Shown: one piece after another, positions 1 to 9,013 of the stretch
Numbering within the stretch: position 1 is the stretch's first letter
Layout of the letters: each line of letters starts with the position of its first letter
NCBI RefSeq assembly: GCF_044803115.1
Contig: NZ_CP085224.1
Span: 4,030,001-4,094,000, forward strand
Direction of reading: 5' to 3'
Origin: Caenispirillum salinarum_A
GTDB lineage: Bacteria > Pseudomonadota > Alphaproteobacteria > Rhodospirillales > Rhodospirillaceae
DNA length: 64,000 nt
Translations under genes and position numbers: made by a program
Notes under the pieces: generated by a model
Database searches by the model: none
The model's input: only the letters and a program-made list of their open reading frames with translations
What the model was told of the DNA's origin: nothing

Positions 1-2
1 TG

Positions 3-287
3 GACTGGATCGGCATCGCCATGCTGGCCCTGCCCATCTTCGTCCCCATCGTGGTCAAGCTGGGCTACGACCCCATCTGGTTCGGCATCCTGTTCGCCGT
101 CAACATGCAGGTGAGCTTCCTGAGCCCGCCGTTCGGCCCGGCCGCCTTCTACCTGAAGGGTGTGGCGCCCGCGTCGATCACGCTCCAGCATATCTACACG
201 GCCGTGCTGCCTTTCATCGCCATGCAGCTGATGGTGCTGGCCGCGATCCTGTTCTATCCCGAGATCGCCATGTGGATGGTGGATTAG
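3..287 (+). CDS. TRAP transporter large permease subunit (DctM family), C-terminal end
   Basis: The reading frame is already open at the left edge and ends at the TAG at 285-287, so only the last ~94 residues are present. They form hydrophobic segments with the sequence FLSPPFGPAAFYLKGVAP, typical of the last membrane helices of DctM-type large permeases of TRAP transporters, which drive uptake of sugar acids and other carboxylates with an ion gradient. The next gene, dgoD, starts 11 bases downstream in what looks like the same operon, so the transporter probably imports the sugar acid that the dgo enzymes degrade. The family is fairly clear; the substrate is inferred from context only. Confidence 0.85.
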   Translation, partial: DWIGIAMLALPIFVPIVVKLGYDPIWFGILFAVNMQVSFLSPPFGPAAFYLKGVAPASITLQHIYTAVLPFIAMQLMVLAAILFYPEIAMWMVD

Positions 288-298
288 GAGCCAGTGTC

Positions 299-1447
299 AT
301 GAAAATTACAGCACTCAAGACTTGGCTCGTGCCCCCGCGCTGGCTGTTCCTGAAGATCGAGACCGACGAAGGCGTGTCGGGCTGGGGCGAGCCCGTGGTG
401 GAGGGCCGCGCCCACACCGTCCAGGCCTGCGTGGAGGAGTTCGCCGATACCCTGATCGGCCGCGACCCGCGCCGCATCGAGGACATCTGGCAGAGCCTCT
501 ACCGGGGCGGCTTCTATCGCGGCGGGCCGATCCTCATGTCGGCCATCGCGGGCATCGACCAGGCCCTGTGGGACATCAAGGGCAAGGCGCTGGGCGTGCC
601 CGTGCATGAACTGCTGGGCGGGGCGGTGCGCGAGAAGATGCGCATGTACTGCTGGATCGGCGGCGACCGTCCCCACGATGTCGGCCGTCAGGCGAAGGAG
701 GTCGTCGCCAAGGGCTTCACCGCCTTCAAGATGAACGGCACGCCGGAACTGCAAATCGTCGACAGCCACGCCAGGGTCGACGAGGCCGTGGCGCGCGTGG
801 CGGAAGCGCGGGAAGCCGTCGGGCCGGAGGTCGGCATCGCCATCGACTTCCACGGCCGCGTCCATCGCCCCATGGCGAAGGCGCTGCTGCGGGAGCTGGA
901 GCCCTTCCACCCCCTGTTCGTGGAAGAACCCGTCCTGCCCGAGCACCTGCACGCCCTGCCCTCGCTGACCGCCGGCCTCGGCTACCCCATCGCGACCGGC
1001 GAGCGCCTGTTCACGCGCTACGACTTCCGCCCCATCCTGGAAGACCGCTGCGTGGATATCGTCCAGCCCGACATTTCCCACTGCGGCGGACTGACGGAGG
1101 CGCGCAAGATCGCCACGCTGGCGGAAACCTTCGACGTCGCGCTGGCGCCGCACTGCCCGCTCGGGCCGCTGACCCTGGCGGCCTCGCTGCACCTGGATTT
1201 CATCTCGCACAATGCGTTCATCCAGGAACAGAGCATGGGCATCCACTACAACCAGGGCAACGACGTGCTCGACTACCTGGTGGACCCGAGCCCGCTGACC
1301 ATCACCGACGGCTATACGCCCCTGCTCACCAAGCCGGGCCTGGGGGTGGAGATCAACGAGGACTACGTCATCGAGCGCGCGGCAGAATGCCACCGCTGGC
1401 GCAATCCGCTCTGGCGCCATGAAGACGGGAGCATCGCGGAATGGTAG
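299..1447 (+). CDS. dgoD: D-galactonate dehydratase
   Basis: This 382-residue enolase-superfamily (mandelate racemase subgroup) enzyme should dehydrate D-galactonate to 2-keto-3-deoxygalactonate in the cytoplasm. The residues expected for DgoD are visible: D183 and H185 in IDFHGR, E209 in FVEEP, E238 in TGERL, H285 in APHCPLGP and E310 in IQEQS; these numbers fit what I remember of the E. coli enzyme. The ATG at 299 is chosen because AGGAG lies 8 bases upstream at 286-290; an in-frame upstream codon at 272 has no ribosome site. It overlaps the following dehydratase by 7 bases, so the two are translationally coupled. A related acid-sugar dehydratase of the same subgroup is possible, but the aldolase and kinase next door support galactonate. 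Confidence 0.9.
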   Translation: MKITALKTWLVPPRWLFLKIETDEGVSGWGEPVVEGRAHTVQACVEEFADTLIGRDPRRIEDIWQSLYRGGFYRGGPILMSAIAGIDQALWDIKGKALGVPVHELLGGAVREKMRMYCWIGGDRPHDVGRQAKEVVAKGFTAFKMNGTPELQIVDSHARVDEAVARVAEAREAVGPEVGIAIDFHGRVHRPMAKALLRELEPFHPLFVEEPVLPEHLHALPSLTAGLGYPIATGERLFTRYDFRPILEDRCVDIVQPDISHCGGLTEARKIATLAETFDVALAPHCPLGPLTLAASLHLDFISHNAFIQEQSMGIHYNQGNDVLDYLVDPSPLTITDGYTPLLTKPGLGVEINEDYVIERAAECHRWRNPLWRHEDGSIAEW

Positions 1448-3609
1448 ACCCAAGCACGGGCGACAACACGCCCATCACCATCGACGAGAAGGCCAACCCC
1501 TACCGCGACTGCATCCAGGGTTTGGCGAACGAGCCCATCACCGTCGTCCGCCTGCTGGAGGACGCGCGCAAGGAGCTGCACCCCTCCAGCAAGCTGGCGG
1601 ATCTCGGCGGCGGCGTGACGGTGAAAGAGGTCGTGCACCGGCTGGTGACCAACCGGCCGCGCGTCGCCATCATCGCGGGATCGCCCGACCATCCGGCCCA
1701 CCTGCTGGACCGGGCGCACACGCTGATGGCCGCCGCCGCCATCTGGCAGCGCGGCGGGGTGCCCTTCACGTTCTCGGTCCCCGTCATCTGCGACGGCACG
1801 GCCCAGAACAACATCGGCCAGAGCTATTCGCTCGCCTCGCGCAACGATACCGCGCGGGCCGTCAACATCAACTTCGAGGGCCACAGCTACCACGCGGCCT
1901 ATGTGCTGGCCGGCTGCGACAAGAGCCCGAGCGCCATCCTCTCGGGCCTCGCGGCGGCGGAGGTGGCGCGCCGGCACCGGGGCGACCAGGCGCCGGTGTG
2001 GGCCGTTTTCGCGCCCGAGCATGTGCTCAAGGGCGGCAAGATCCCCGACGGCACCCGCAAGGAACTGGAGACCATCGCCGCCAAGGCCCGCGAGCACGGC
2101 CATCGCGAACTGGGCGAAGACATCGAGGGAAACCTTGAATACATCCTCCAGTGCTCCAGCGACGAAGCCTTCGCCGGCCAGCTCAAGCGCGCCAAGAACC
2201 TGGAACTGATAGACCCCGACACCGAACGCCGCATCCTGAACGAACTGGCGGAACACACCTGCGACAGCCACGGCGGCATATGCGCCTTCAACGGCACGGG
2301 CAATTCCTCGCGCACCATGCTCGCCGCCTTCGGCCTGACCCCGCCGGAGCTGGAGCTTCTGACGGGCGTGCCCGCCGACACCGCCGTGGGCCAGGGGATG
2401 GACTGCCTGTTCGGCATTCTGAACAAGCCCGAATACAGCGTCTGCAATCTGGTGAAGGCCAACTTCGCCAACGTGGTGCGCATCCACAACGCCACCGGCT
2501 CGTCGTCCAACATGCTCTTGCACCTGCCCTGCATCATGCGGCACGCGGGCTTTGACGTGACCATCGACGACTATGCGGAAATCCGCGACAACACGCCGGT
2601 GCCGGAGGTCTTCGCCCATTCCCTGACCGAAAACCGCGACACCTTCGTGCTGGCCCAGCAGTTCATGGCCGGGCAGCACCGGGGCATGGAAAGCCTCTAC
2701 CGCGTGCTGTCGGACCTGAAGGTGCCCATGGACCTGGACGCCGTCACCGTCTCCGGCACCTGGCGCGCGCGCACGGAAAACCTGGACACGCCGGTGGACC
2801 CGGCGTTGGGCGACCGGGCCGTCATCCGCACCCTGCCGGTGCGCAAGATGTCGGGGGTGGAGGTGCTGCGAGGCAGCTTCTTCGACACCTGCGTGGTCAA
2901 GGTCTCGGGCATGTCCGACGACCAGTACGCCGGCTTCGACGACCACATCTTCGTCGTGCGCTACTACGAGAACGAACACGTCTGCAACGGCGACTTCGCC
3001 GCCCGCGACCTGCTCGACCGCCTGCGGGCGACGGAGGGCGTGGACGACGCCCTGATCCGCGCCGTGGTCAAGCGCAACGGCGGCGGCGAGGAACCGGACC
3101 TGGAGAACTTCCGGGGCCTGCTGGAGCGGCACCTGCTGTCGTTCGCCTTCCTCATCGCCGGCCAGGGGCCGCAGGCCTACGGGATGCCGGAGATGTTCTC
3201 GCCCAGCCAGAACCTGCGTCACCACCGGGTGCTGGAGGCGTCGTCGATCCTCATGACCGACGGGCGGTATTCCGGCGTGACCAAGGGGGCCTGCATCGGC
3301 CACACCACGCCGGAAGCCTTCGAGGGCGGCGGCATCGGGTACCTGCGCAACGGCGACATCCTGCGGGTGAAGCTCACCGACCGCCGCATCGACCTGCTGG
3401 ACCGCGTCGCCTTCCTGGAAAACCGGGAAGTGGTCATCGACCCCACGAAGGACGAGGGCCGCGCCGAACTGCACGCCGAGCGCATGAAACGCATGGACCA
3501 CCGCCGCCTGGACATCGCCGCCTGCAACCTGATGGAACACGTCTCCGACGCCTCCCACGGCGTGGTGCCGGCGGCCGTGGACCGGCGAGCGACGGCGGCG
3601 TGGCGGTAA
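1441..3609 (+). CDS. IlvD/Edd family dehydratase, probably acting on a sugar acid
   Basis: A 722-residue protein of the dihydroxy-acid/6-phosphogluconate dehydratase family. The cysteines expected to hold the Fe-S cluster are present: C117 in ICDGT, C159 in GCDKS and C281 in GGICAFNG. C-terminal signatures YGMPEM, TDGRYSG and ACIGHTTPEA are also there. It is longer than IlvD or Edd (about 600 residues) and closer in size to YjhG-like xylonate dehydratases. It starts on the ATG that overlaps the end of dgoD. An operon with both an enolase-type and an Fe-S-type sugar-acid dehydratase suggests a second substrate such as arabinonate, xylonate, fuconate or the other stereoisomer of galactonate. 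The family is certain; the substrate is not. Confidence 0.85.
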   Translation: MVDPSTGDNTPITIDEKANPYRDCIQGLANEPITVVRLLEDARKELHPSSKLADLGGGVTVKEVVHRLVTNRPRVAIIAGSPDHPAHLLDRAHTLMAAAAIWQRGGVPFTFSVPVICDGTAQNNIGQSYSLASRNDTARAVNINFEGHSYHAAYVLAGCDKSPSAILSGLAAAEVARRHRGDQAPVWAVFAPEHVLKGGKIPDGTRKELETIAAKAREHGHRELGEDIEGNLEYILQCSSDEAFAGQLKRAKNLELIDPDTERRILNELAEHTCDSHGGICAFNGTGNSSRTMLAAFGLTPPELELLTGVPADTAVGQGMDCLFGILNKPEYSVCNLVKANFANVVRIHNATGSSSNMLLHLPCIMRHAGFDVTIDDYAEIRDNTPVPEVFAHSLTENRDTFVLAQQFMAGQHRGMESLYRVLSDLKVPMDLDAVTVSGTWRARTENLDTPVDPALGDRAVIRTLPVRKMSGVEVLRGSFFDTCVVKVSGMSDDQYAGFDDHIFVVRYYENEHVCNGDFAARDLLDRLRATEGVDDALIRAVVKRNGGGEEPDLENFRGLLERHLLSFAFLIAGQGPQAYGMPEMFSPSQNLRHHRVLEASSILMTDGRYSGVTKGACIGHTTPEAFEGGGIGYLRNGDILRVKLTDRRIDLLDRVAFLENREVVIDPTKDEGRAELHAERMKRMDHRRLDIAACNLMEHVSDASHGVVPAAVDRRATAAWR

Positions 3610-3622
3610 AGGAACACCCACA

Positions 3623-4258
3623 ATGACCGACACCTTCGACCAAGCCTTCGACGACATGCCCCTGGTGGCGGTCCTGCGCCACATCACGCCCGACGAGATC
3701 ATTCCCGTCGCCAACGCGCTGATCGACGCGGGCTTCCGCTTTCTGGAAGTGCCGCTGAACTCGCCCGACGCCTTCACCAGCATCGAGAGGCTGGCGAGGC
3801 ACTGCCCGCCCCACGTCCTGACCGGCGCCGGCACGGTTCTGGAGCCCTCGCAGGTGCGCCAACTGGCGGACACGGGTGCCAAGCTCATGGTCACGCCCAA
3901 CACCGACGCCGACGTCATCGACGCCGCAGTCTCGGCCGCGCTTTATCCCCTCATCGGCTGCCTGACCCCGACGGAGGCGCTTCAGGCCGTGCGCAGGGGC
4001 GCGCGGGGGCTGAAGATCTTCCCCGCCTCGCGCATGGGGCCGGACTACCTGAAGGACATCCGCGCCGTGCTGCCCCCGAGCACCAGGCTGCTGCCCGTCG
4101 GCGGCATCGGGCTGGACACCATGGAGGCCTTCCACAAGACGGGCGCCGACGGCTTCGGCTACGGCACCAACCTCTACAAGCCCGGCAGGCCGGCCGCCGA
4201 GGTGGGCGAGACCGCCCGCGCCCTGGTCGCCGAGTTCCGCCGCCTGCGGGGCCGCTGA
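3623..4258 (+). CDS. dgoA: 2-dehydro-3-deoxy-6-phosphogalactonate aldolase
   Basis: This 211-residue KDPG/KDPGal aldolase splits 2-keto-3-deoxy-6-phosphogalactonate into pyruvate and glyceraldehyde 3-phosphate. The Schiff-base lysine is K131 in LKIFPAS and the catalytic glutamate is E42 in LEVPLNSP. The sequence VGGIGLDTMEAF forms the phosphate site. AAGGAA precedes the ATG at 3623. The kinase gene starts one base after the stop, so the order dehydratase-aldolase-kinase makes a complete catabolic set. A KDPG aldolase (Eda) has the same fold, but the neighbours favour the galactonate enzyme. Confidence 0.9.
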   Translation: MTDTFDQAFDDMPLVAVLRHITPDEIIPVANALIDAGFRFLEVPLNSPDAFTSIERLARHCPPHVLTGAGTVLEPSQVRQLADTGAKLMVTPNTDADVIDAAVSAALYPLIGCLTPTEALQAVRRGARGLKIFPASRMGPDYLKDIRAVLPPSTRLLPVGGIGLDTMEAFHKTGADGFGYGTNLYKPGRPAAEVGETARALVAEFRRLRGR

Positions 4259-4259
4259 C

Positions 4260-5171
4260 ATGGCAGGGCGGCAGGCCATCGTCGTCGACTGGGGCACCAC
4301 GTCCTTCCGCGCCTGGCTGGTGGACCTGGATACCGCCGAGCGCTTAAGCGAAATCCCCTCCGGCCGGGGCATGAAGGACGTGGCGGCGGCGGAGTATCCC
4401 GCCTACTGCCACGCCATGCTGTCGCGCTGGCGGGACCGCCCCGACCCGCCGCCCGTCTACATGACAGGCATGGTGGGCGCACCGACGGGATGGCTGTTCG
4501 CGCCGCAGCCGGCGCTGCCCGTATCCGCCGCCGACCTCGCCGCCCAGGTGGTCGCCGCGCCGGGGCTGGCGGATGCCTGGATCATCCCCGGCTGCCGGGT
4601 CGACACCGCCGACCCGGACCGCGTGGACGTCATGCGCGGGGAGGAAGTGCAGGTTTTCGGCGCGCTGGCGCTGCTCGAACGCCGCGACGGCATCCTCTGC
4701 CTGCCCGGCACCCACAGCAAATGGGCGACGGTCAAGGACGGCCGCCTCACCGACTTCCACACCTTCATGACCGGCGAGATGTACCGCGCGGCGCTGGACG
4801 CCACCATTCTCGGCCAGGGCGTCCCCGCATCAGCGCCGTGGGACGAGGCGGCCTTCCTGAAAGGACTGGAGGCGGCGCGCCAGCCGGGCGGGCTGCTCAA
4901 CCGCCTGTTCACCGCGCGCGGCCGGCGGCTCTACCGCGACCTGGGGGCAGAGGCGGTGCCGGCCTACCTGTCGGGCCTTCTGATCGGCGAGGAATTCCGC
5001 GCGAGCGCCGAGGTCGCGCCCTCGACCGCGCCGGTCCCCCTCGTCGGCGCCGACGCCCTGCGCCACCCCTACGAGACCGCCGCCCAGGCCTTCGGCCGCA
5101 TTGTGCGGTGGATACCGGCCGCCGACGCCACCGTGCGCGGCTGCATCGACGTCATCCACGCACGCGGGTGA
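4260..5171 (+). CDS. dgoK: 2-dehydro-3-deoxygalactonokinase
   Basis: A 303-residue ASKHA-fold kinase that phosphorylates 2-keto-3-deoxygalactonate with ATP to feed DgoA. The N-terminal VVDWGTTSFRAWLVD is the phosphate-1 loop of the family, and LPGTHSKWATV with the following FHTFMTGEMY is the signature block of DgoK. Length is close to the usual ~290. The ATG is one base after the aldolase stop, so translation is coupled and the gene is the last of the operon; a different gene type follows 66 bases later. Confidence 0.9.
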   Translation: MAGRQAIVVDWGTTSFRAWLVDLDTAERLSEIPSGRGMKDVAAAEYPAYCHAMLSRWRDRPDPPPVYMTGMVGAPTGWLFAPQPALPVSAADLAAQVVAAPGLADAWIIPGCRVDTADPDRVDVMRGEEVQVFGALALLERRDGILCLPGTHSKWATVKDGRLTDFHTFMTGEMYRAALDATILGQGVPASAPWDEAAFLKGLEAARQPGGLLNRLFTARGRRLYRDLGAEAVPAYLSGLLIGEEFRASAEVAPSTAPVPLVGADALRHPYETAAQAFGRIVRWIPAADATVRGCIDVIHARG

Positions 5172-5237
5172 CGGCAACGGCCCGCTCTCCGGCAGCGTTC
5201 GGCGGACAACGGTGTCACCAGTCCAAGGGGAAACGGG

Positions 5238-6032
5238 ATGAGCGGTTCCGTGCTGATGCGGCTCACCAGAACGCGCCCCGCCCGCGCGGCGGCGGTGGTC
5301 ATTACCTGCGGCGGGCTCCTGACGGCCTGCGCCGGCGACAGCACCGGCCTCGGCCTCAACCTGGTGCCGGAGGAACAGGTCCGGCAGATGGGCCAGCAGA
5401 CCTGGGCGCAGATCCGGTCCGAAACGCCGGTCTCCAACAATCAGACCTACCAGCGCGCCGCGCAGCAGGTTTCCTACCGCCTGCTGCGGGCCGGCGGCAT
5501 GAACCCGCAGGCGTGGGAGGTGGTCGTTTTCCAGGGCGACGAGGCCAACGCCTTCGCCCTGCCCAACGGCAAGATCGGCGTCTACGAGGGCATGTTTGGC
5601 ATGGCCGAGAACGAGGCGCAACTGGCCGCCGTCATCGCGCACGAGATCGCCCACAACGAGGAAAACCACGCCGCCGAGCGCGTCAACACCCAGGCCGCCA
5701 CCTCGGCGGGAGTGCAGATCGCCAGTGCCGCCGCCGGCATCGCGGGCATCGACGCGCAGACGGCTGCCGCCCTGCTGGGTGCCGGCGCGCAGTACGGGCT
5801 GAACATGCCGTACTCCCGCAACCAGGAACTGGAGGCTGACCGCCTGGGGCTCAACATGATGGCGCGGGCCGGCTACGACCCGCGTGCGGCGGTGGAGTTG
5901 TGGCAGCGCATGGCGCAGCGGGGCGGCGGTCCGCCGGCCTTCCTGTCCACCCACCCGGCCCCGCAGCAGCGCATCGAGCAGCTTCAGCAGATGATGCCGC
6001 AGGCCCTCGAGATTTACCAAGCGAGAAGCTAG
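5238..6032 (+). CDS. M48 family metalloprotease, predicted lipoprotein
   Basis: A 264-residue zinc metalloprotease. The N terminus is a lipoprotein signal with lipobox LLTAC and the acylated cysteine at C31, so it should be anchored in an envelope membrane facing the periplasm. HEIAH (residues 135-139) gives two zinc ligands and the catalytic glutamate, and E199 in QELEADRLG gives the third ligand. The segment FLSTHPAPQQRIEQL is typical of the C terminus of LoiP/YcaL/BepA-type periplasmic M48 proteases, which act in outer-membrane quality control. No TPR domain follows, so it resembles LoiP or YcaL more than BepA. AAGGGGAAACGG precedes the ATG. Confidence 0.87.
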   Translation: MSGSVLMRLTRTRPARAAAVVITCGGLLTACAGDSTGLGLNLVPEEQVRQMGQQTWAQIRSETPVSNNQTYQRAAQQVSYRLLRAGGMNPQAWEVVVFQGDEANAFALPNGKIGVYEGMFGMAENEAQLAAVIAHEIAHNEENHAAERVNTQAATSAGVQIASAAAGIAGIDAQTAAALLGAGAQYGLNMPYSRNQELEADRLGLNMMARAGYDPRAAVELWQRMAQRGGGPPAFLSTHPAPQQRIEQLQQMMPQALEIYQARS

Positions 6033-6045
6033 GGAGGACGGCACC

Positions 6046-6438
6046 GTGGAACAGTCCTTCACCGAGCCCTATGAGGGCAAATACCGCCTCATCGTTCTGT
6101 TCGGGCCCGATGACCACGATTCGCGCCTGACCAGCCAGATCGACCTGCTGATGGCCGAGGAACAGGCGTTGCAGGAGCGTGACGTCTACATCTTCGTCGT
6201 CGCCGGCCCTGGCGCGGTCAAGGCCCTCGGCGACGGCGCCTCGGGCGCCCGGCTGGACCCCGACTCCATGCGTGAGCGCTTCGACGTGCCGGCGGACGCC
6301 TTCCGCATTGTCATCATCGGCAAGGACGGCACCGTGAAGAAAACCAGCGACGATCCGCTGGCCGTCTCCGACATCAAGGCCCTGATCGATTCCATGCCCA
6401 TGGGCGCGGAGGAAAAGCGGCAGCGGAAGGGCGATTAA
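6046..6438 (+). CDS. DUF4174 family protein
   Basis: A 130-residue protein with the look of DUF4174: YRLIVLFGP near the start, a middle DVYIFVVAG strand, FRIVIIGKDGTVK, then a C-terminal helix with DPLAVSDIKALIDSMPM. These features suggest a small thioredoxin-like alpha/beta fold, but the CXXC motif is absent and the function is unknown. The GTG at 6046 is preferred because GGGAGG lies 8 bases upstream and 13 bases after the M48 stop, suggesting co-transcription with the protease. The stop overlaps the end of the convergent greB gene by four bases, with one TTAA serving both stops. Confidence 0.75.
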   Translation: MEQSFTEPYEGKYRLIVLFGPDDHDSRLTSQIDLLMAEEQALQERDVYIFVVAGPGAVKALGDGASGARLDPDSMRERFDVPADAFRIVIIGKDGTVKKTSDDPLAVSDIKALIDSMPMGAEEKRQRKGD

Positions 6439-7004
6439 CCCTTCTCCGGATACTCGATCCCCAGCACCTCCAGCGTGTCCACGCCGCGCGGGGTGCGGAC
6501 GTCGACCTCGTCGCCCACTTCGGCCTTCAGAAGGGCGCGGGCGATGGGGGAGAGCCAGCTGATCTTGCCCTCGTTCATGTCGGCCTCGTCGACGCCGACG
6601 ATCTTCACCCGCAATTCCTCGTCGCGGCTGTTCACGTAGGTGACGGTGGCGCCGAAGAAGACCTTGTGGCGGTTGGGCTGTTGCGACGGGTCCACCACCA
6701 GCGCGTTGTCCAGGCGCTTGCGCAGGAAGCGCACGCGCTTGTCGATCTGGCGCAGCAGGCGCTTGCCTTCCTTGTAGTCGGCGTTCTCCGAGCGGTCGCC
6801 CAGCGACGCCGCCCATTCCACCACCTTCACCACCTCGGGCCGGCGGGACTTCCACAGGTGGTCCAGCTCCGCCTTCAGGGCCGCGTGACCTTCCGGCGTC
6901 ATGTAGAACCTGCCGCCGGGCGGGCGCGGGCCGGAGTCGGCGCTCTCGTCCTCGTCGTCGTCCGCGTCCTCGGCGGCGGCGGGAAGGCGGTCGTCGGATG
7001 CCAT
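6435..7004 (-). CDS. greB: Transcription elongation factor GreB
   Basis: A 189-residue Gre factor that rescues backtracked RNA polymerase by stimulating transcript cleavage. An N-terminal ~30-residue acidic extension (DADDDEDESAD) precedes the coiled-coil domain, whose tip GDRSENADY holds the acidic residues that reach the polymerase active site; the globular C-terminal domain ends VDTLEVLGIEYPEKG. The basic stretch RQIDKRVRFLRKRLDNA fits GreB better than GreA. The ATG at 7004 has AGGA about ten bases upstream; a TTG six codons earlier is less likely. The acidic leader is longer than in E. coli GreB (158 residues). Confidence 0.9.
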   Translation of the reverse strand: MASDDRLPAAAEDADDDEDESADSGPRPPGGRFYMTPEGHAALKAELDHLWKSRRPEVVKVVEWAASLGDRSENADYKEGKRLLRQIDKRVRFLRKRLDNALVVDPSQQPNRHKVFFGATVTYVNSRDEELRVKIVGVDEADMNEGKISWLSPIARALLKAEVGDEVDVRTPRGVDTLEVLGIEYPEKG

Positions 7005-7211
7005 GGCGGAAGGTGTCCTCAAGCGGGTTCAAAGCACCGGGTTAACGGGCCGACACCGCTGTGTCAACGCAGCCGAGTCGCGCGGCTCAAGTGAATCTTA
7101 AGAATGATCTGCTATGACGTACGTCATAGGCTGGTTGCCTTTACCCGGCCATTATGGGTAGAGCCCGGAAACCGGGAAAGGCAGTCCGCCCGCAGAACGA
7201 GGATCAGGGTC

Positions 7212-8510
7212 ATGTCCCGCCGCGCCCCGAAGAACCTGGCCGCTCTCGTCCGCCGCATCCGGTCCCTGCCCGCCGACCGGCAGGGTTCGGTCGCGATCAT
7301 GGTGGGGCTGGCCTTCCCGGTACTGGCGGGCATGGGTTTCCTGGCCGTGGACGTGGGCGCCTGGTACTGGGAGCGCCGCAACCTTCAGACCGCCGCCGAT
7401 GCCGCCGCCCTGTCCGGCGCCTTCGCCCAGTTCGACGGACTGGACGCCGAGGCCGCCGCCACCGCCGACGCCGCATCCAACGGCTTCGACTCGGTCAACG
7501 GAACGATCACCGTTGGCGCCCCGGCCTCGGGCACGGGCGCGGGCGACCCAGGCGCGGTAGAGGTCGTGCTGACCCAGCCCCTGCCCCTGTTCTACGCCCA
7601 GGTGATGGGCGAGACCGACGCCAGCGTCACCGTCTCCGCCCGCGCCACCATGGCCGAGGTGGGCGAATATTGCGTGCTGGGCCTGGACCGCAACAACCCG
7701 AACACGGTGGAGGTCACGGGCAACGGCAGCATGCTCATGACCTGCGGCGTGGCGGTCAACAGCATCAGCGACAGCGCGCTTTACCTGGGCGGCTCGGCCA
7801 CCATCGAAGCCACGACCGCCAGCGTCACCGGCGGGATCGAGATCAACGGCAGCCCCACCACCACCTGGACGGAGGGCCCGCCGCTGACCGGCCGCCAGCC
7901 GGTCAAGGACCCGTACGAGCACCTCGACGCCCCTCCCCCCGGCGCCTGCGAAGCCAGCAACCTGACCGTCTCGCCCTCGGACTCGGTGGTGCTGGACGCC
8001 GGAAGCGACGGCACCATGACGGTCTGCGGCGGCATCGACGTGAAGGGCACCCTGCACTTCACGCCCGGCACCTACATCCTGGACGGCGGCGAGTTCAGGG
8101 CCAATTCGGGCGCCGTCATCACCGGCGACGACGTGACGCTTATCTTCACCGGCCAGGGAACCGACTACGCGACCGTGAACATCAACGGCGGGGCAGAGGT
8201 GGACCTGCGCGCGCCCACCAGCGGCGCGTGGGAGGATATCGTCCTGTTCCAGGACCCGGACGCGCCGTCGTCCAAGAACGGCTCTGTGATCTCCAACACG
8301 CTGAACGGCACCGGCTCGCTGAACCTGGAGGGGGTGGTGTATTTCCCGTCGCAGAAGGTGGACGTGATCGGTACCGGCGACAGCACCAACGGCTGCATGA
8401 ACCTGGTGGCCCTGCAGGTGTCGTTCTCCGGCAACTCGGCGGTGGTCAACTCCTGCCCTACCCGCGACCTGAAGAAGATCTCCGCCTACAAGGTCACGTT
8501 GATCCAGTAA
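7212..8510 (+). CDS. TadG-like pilus-assembly protein with Flp N-terminal segment
   Basis: A 432-residue protein. The N-terminal DRQGSVAIMVGLAFPVLAGMGFLAVDVGAWYWERR (split here only for description: a short basic leader, then one transmembrane helix at about residues 28-48) is the TadE/TadG N-terminal anchor, followed by LQTAADAAALSGA, typical of TadG-like proteins. The rest is an extracytoplasmic beta-rich, glycine/threonine-rich domain with repeated polar strands. The ATG at 7212 has GAGGA 8 bases upstream. Two TadE-like genes follow in the same operon; the tad secretion ATPase and secretin are not in this window. Role in pilus or surface assembly is inferred from family. Confidence 0.8.
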   Translation: MSRRAPKNLAALVRRIRSLPADRQGSVAIMVGLAFPVLAGMGFLAVDVGAWYWERRNLQTAADAAALSGAFAQFDGLDAEAAATADAASNGFDSVNGTITVGAPASGTGAGDPGAVEVVLTQPLPLFYAQVMGETDASVTVSARATMAEVGEYCVLGLDRNNPNTVEVTGNGSMLMTCGVAVNSISDSALYLGGSATIEATTASVTGGIEINGSPTTTWTEGPPLTGRQPVKDPYEHLDAPPPGACEASNLTVSPSDSVVLDAGSDGTMTVCGGIDVKGTLHFTPGTYILDGGEFRANSGAVITGDDVTLIFTGQGTDYATVNINGGAEVDLRAPTSGAWEDIVLFQDPDAPSSKNGSVISNTLNGTGSLNLEGVVYFPSQKVDVIGTGDSTNGCMNLVALQVSFSGNSAVVNSCPTRDLKKISAYKVTLIQ

Positions 8511-8521
8511 CGGAGGACCCG

Positions 8522-9013
8522 ATGAGCACCCGCCCCGCCCGCCTGCTGTCCGCATTCACGACCGTCGCCGCCCGCGCGCTCGGGCCGGCGCGGCGCATGC
8601 TGGCGGACACGCGCGGCGCCGGTGCGGTGGAGATGGCGCTGACCGCGCCCATGCTGCTGCTCATGCTGGTGACCTTCGTCGACCTGGGGATGGCCTACCA
8701 GCACCGCACCACCCTGGAAAGTGCGGCGCGGGCCGGGGCGCAGCGGGCGATCATCGACTACATGGACACCGCCGCCATCACCGCCACCACCACCGCCGCG
8801 CTGCCCGACGCCACGGGCGCGACGGTGGGGGTCGGCACCACGCTGGAGTGCGGCGGCACCGTGGTGGCCGCGGGATCATGGTGCGCCGACGGCACCTTCC
8901 CGGCGACCTACGTCACCGTGTCCGTCACCCAGCCGGTCCAGACGCCGCTCGGCTTCCTGGACCTCGCGACCCTGATCGATGCCGATGGAGTGGCCCGTGT
9001 GCGCGTCAACTGA
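8522..9013 (+). CDS. TadE-like minor pilin
   Basis: A 163-residue protein with the TadE signature: DTRGAGAVEMALTAPMLLLM, where the conserved glutamate follows the prepilin-peptidase-like region, then one transmembrane helix and a small extracytoplasmic domain with two cysteines (LECGG and GSWCADG) that may form a disulfide. The ATG has GGAGG just upstream and lies 11 bases after the TadG-like gene. The end overlaps the start of the next TadE-like gene, which indicates coupling. Confidence 0.82.
   Translation: MSTRPARLLSAFTTVAARALGPARRMLADTRGAGAVEMALTAPMLLLMLVTFVDLGMAYQHRTTLESAARAGAQRAIIDYMDTAAITATTTAALPDATGATVGVGTTLECGGTVVAAGSWCADGTFPATYVTVSVTQPVQTPLGFLDLATLIDADGVARVRVN

Noticed and set aside
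1363..3918. An 851-codon minus-strand frame opposite the IlvD/Edd-like dehydratase
   Set aside because: The plus-strand protein has all family motifs; the antisense frame shows none and spans several gene boundaries.
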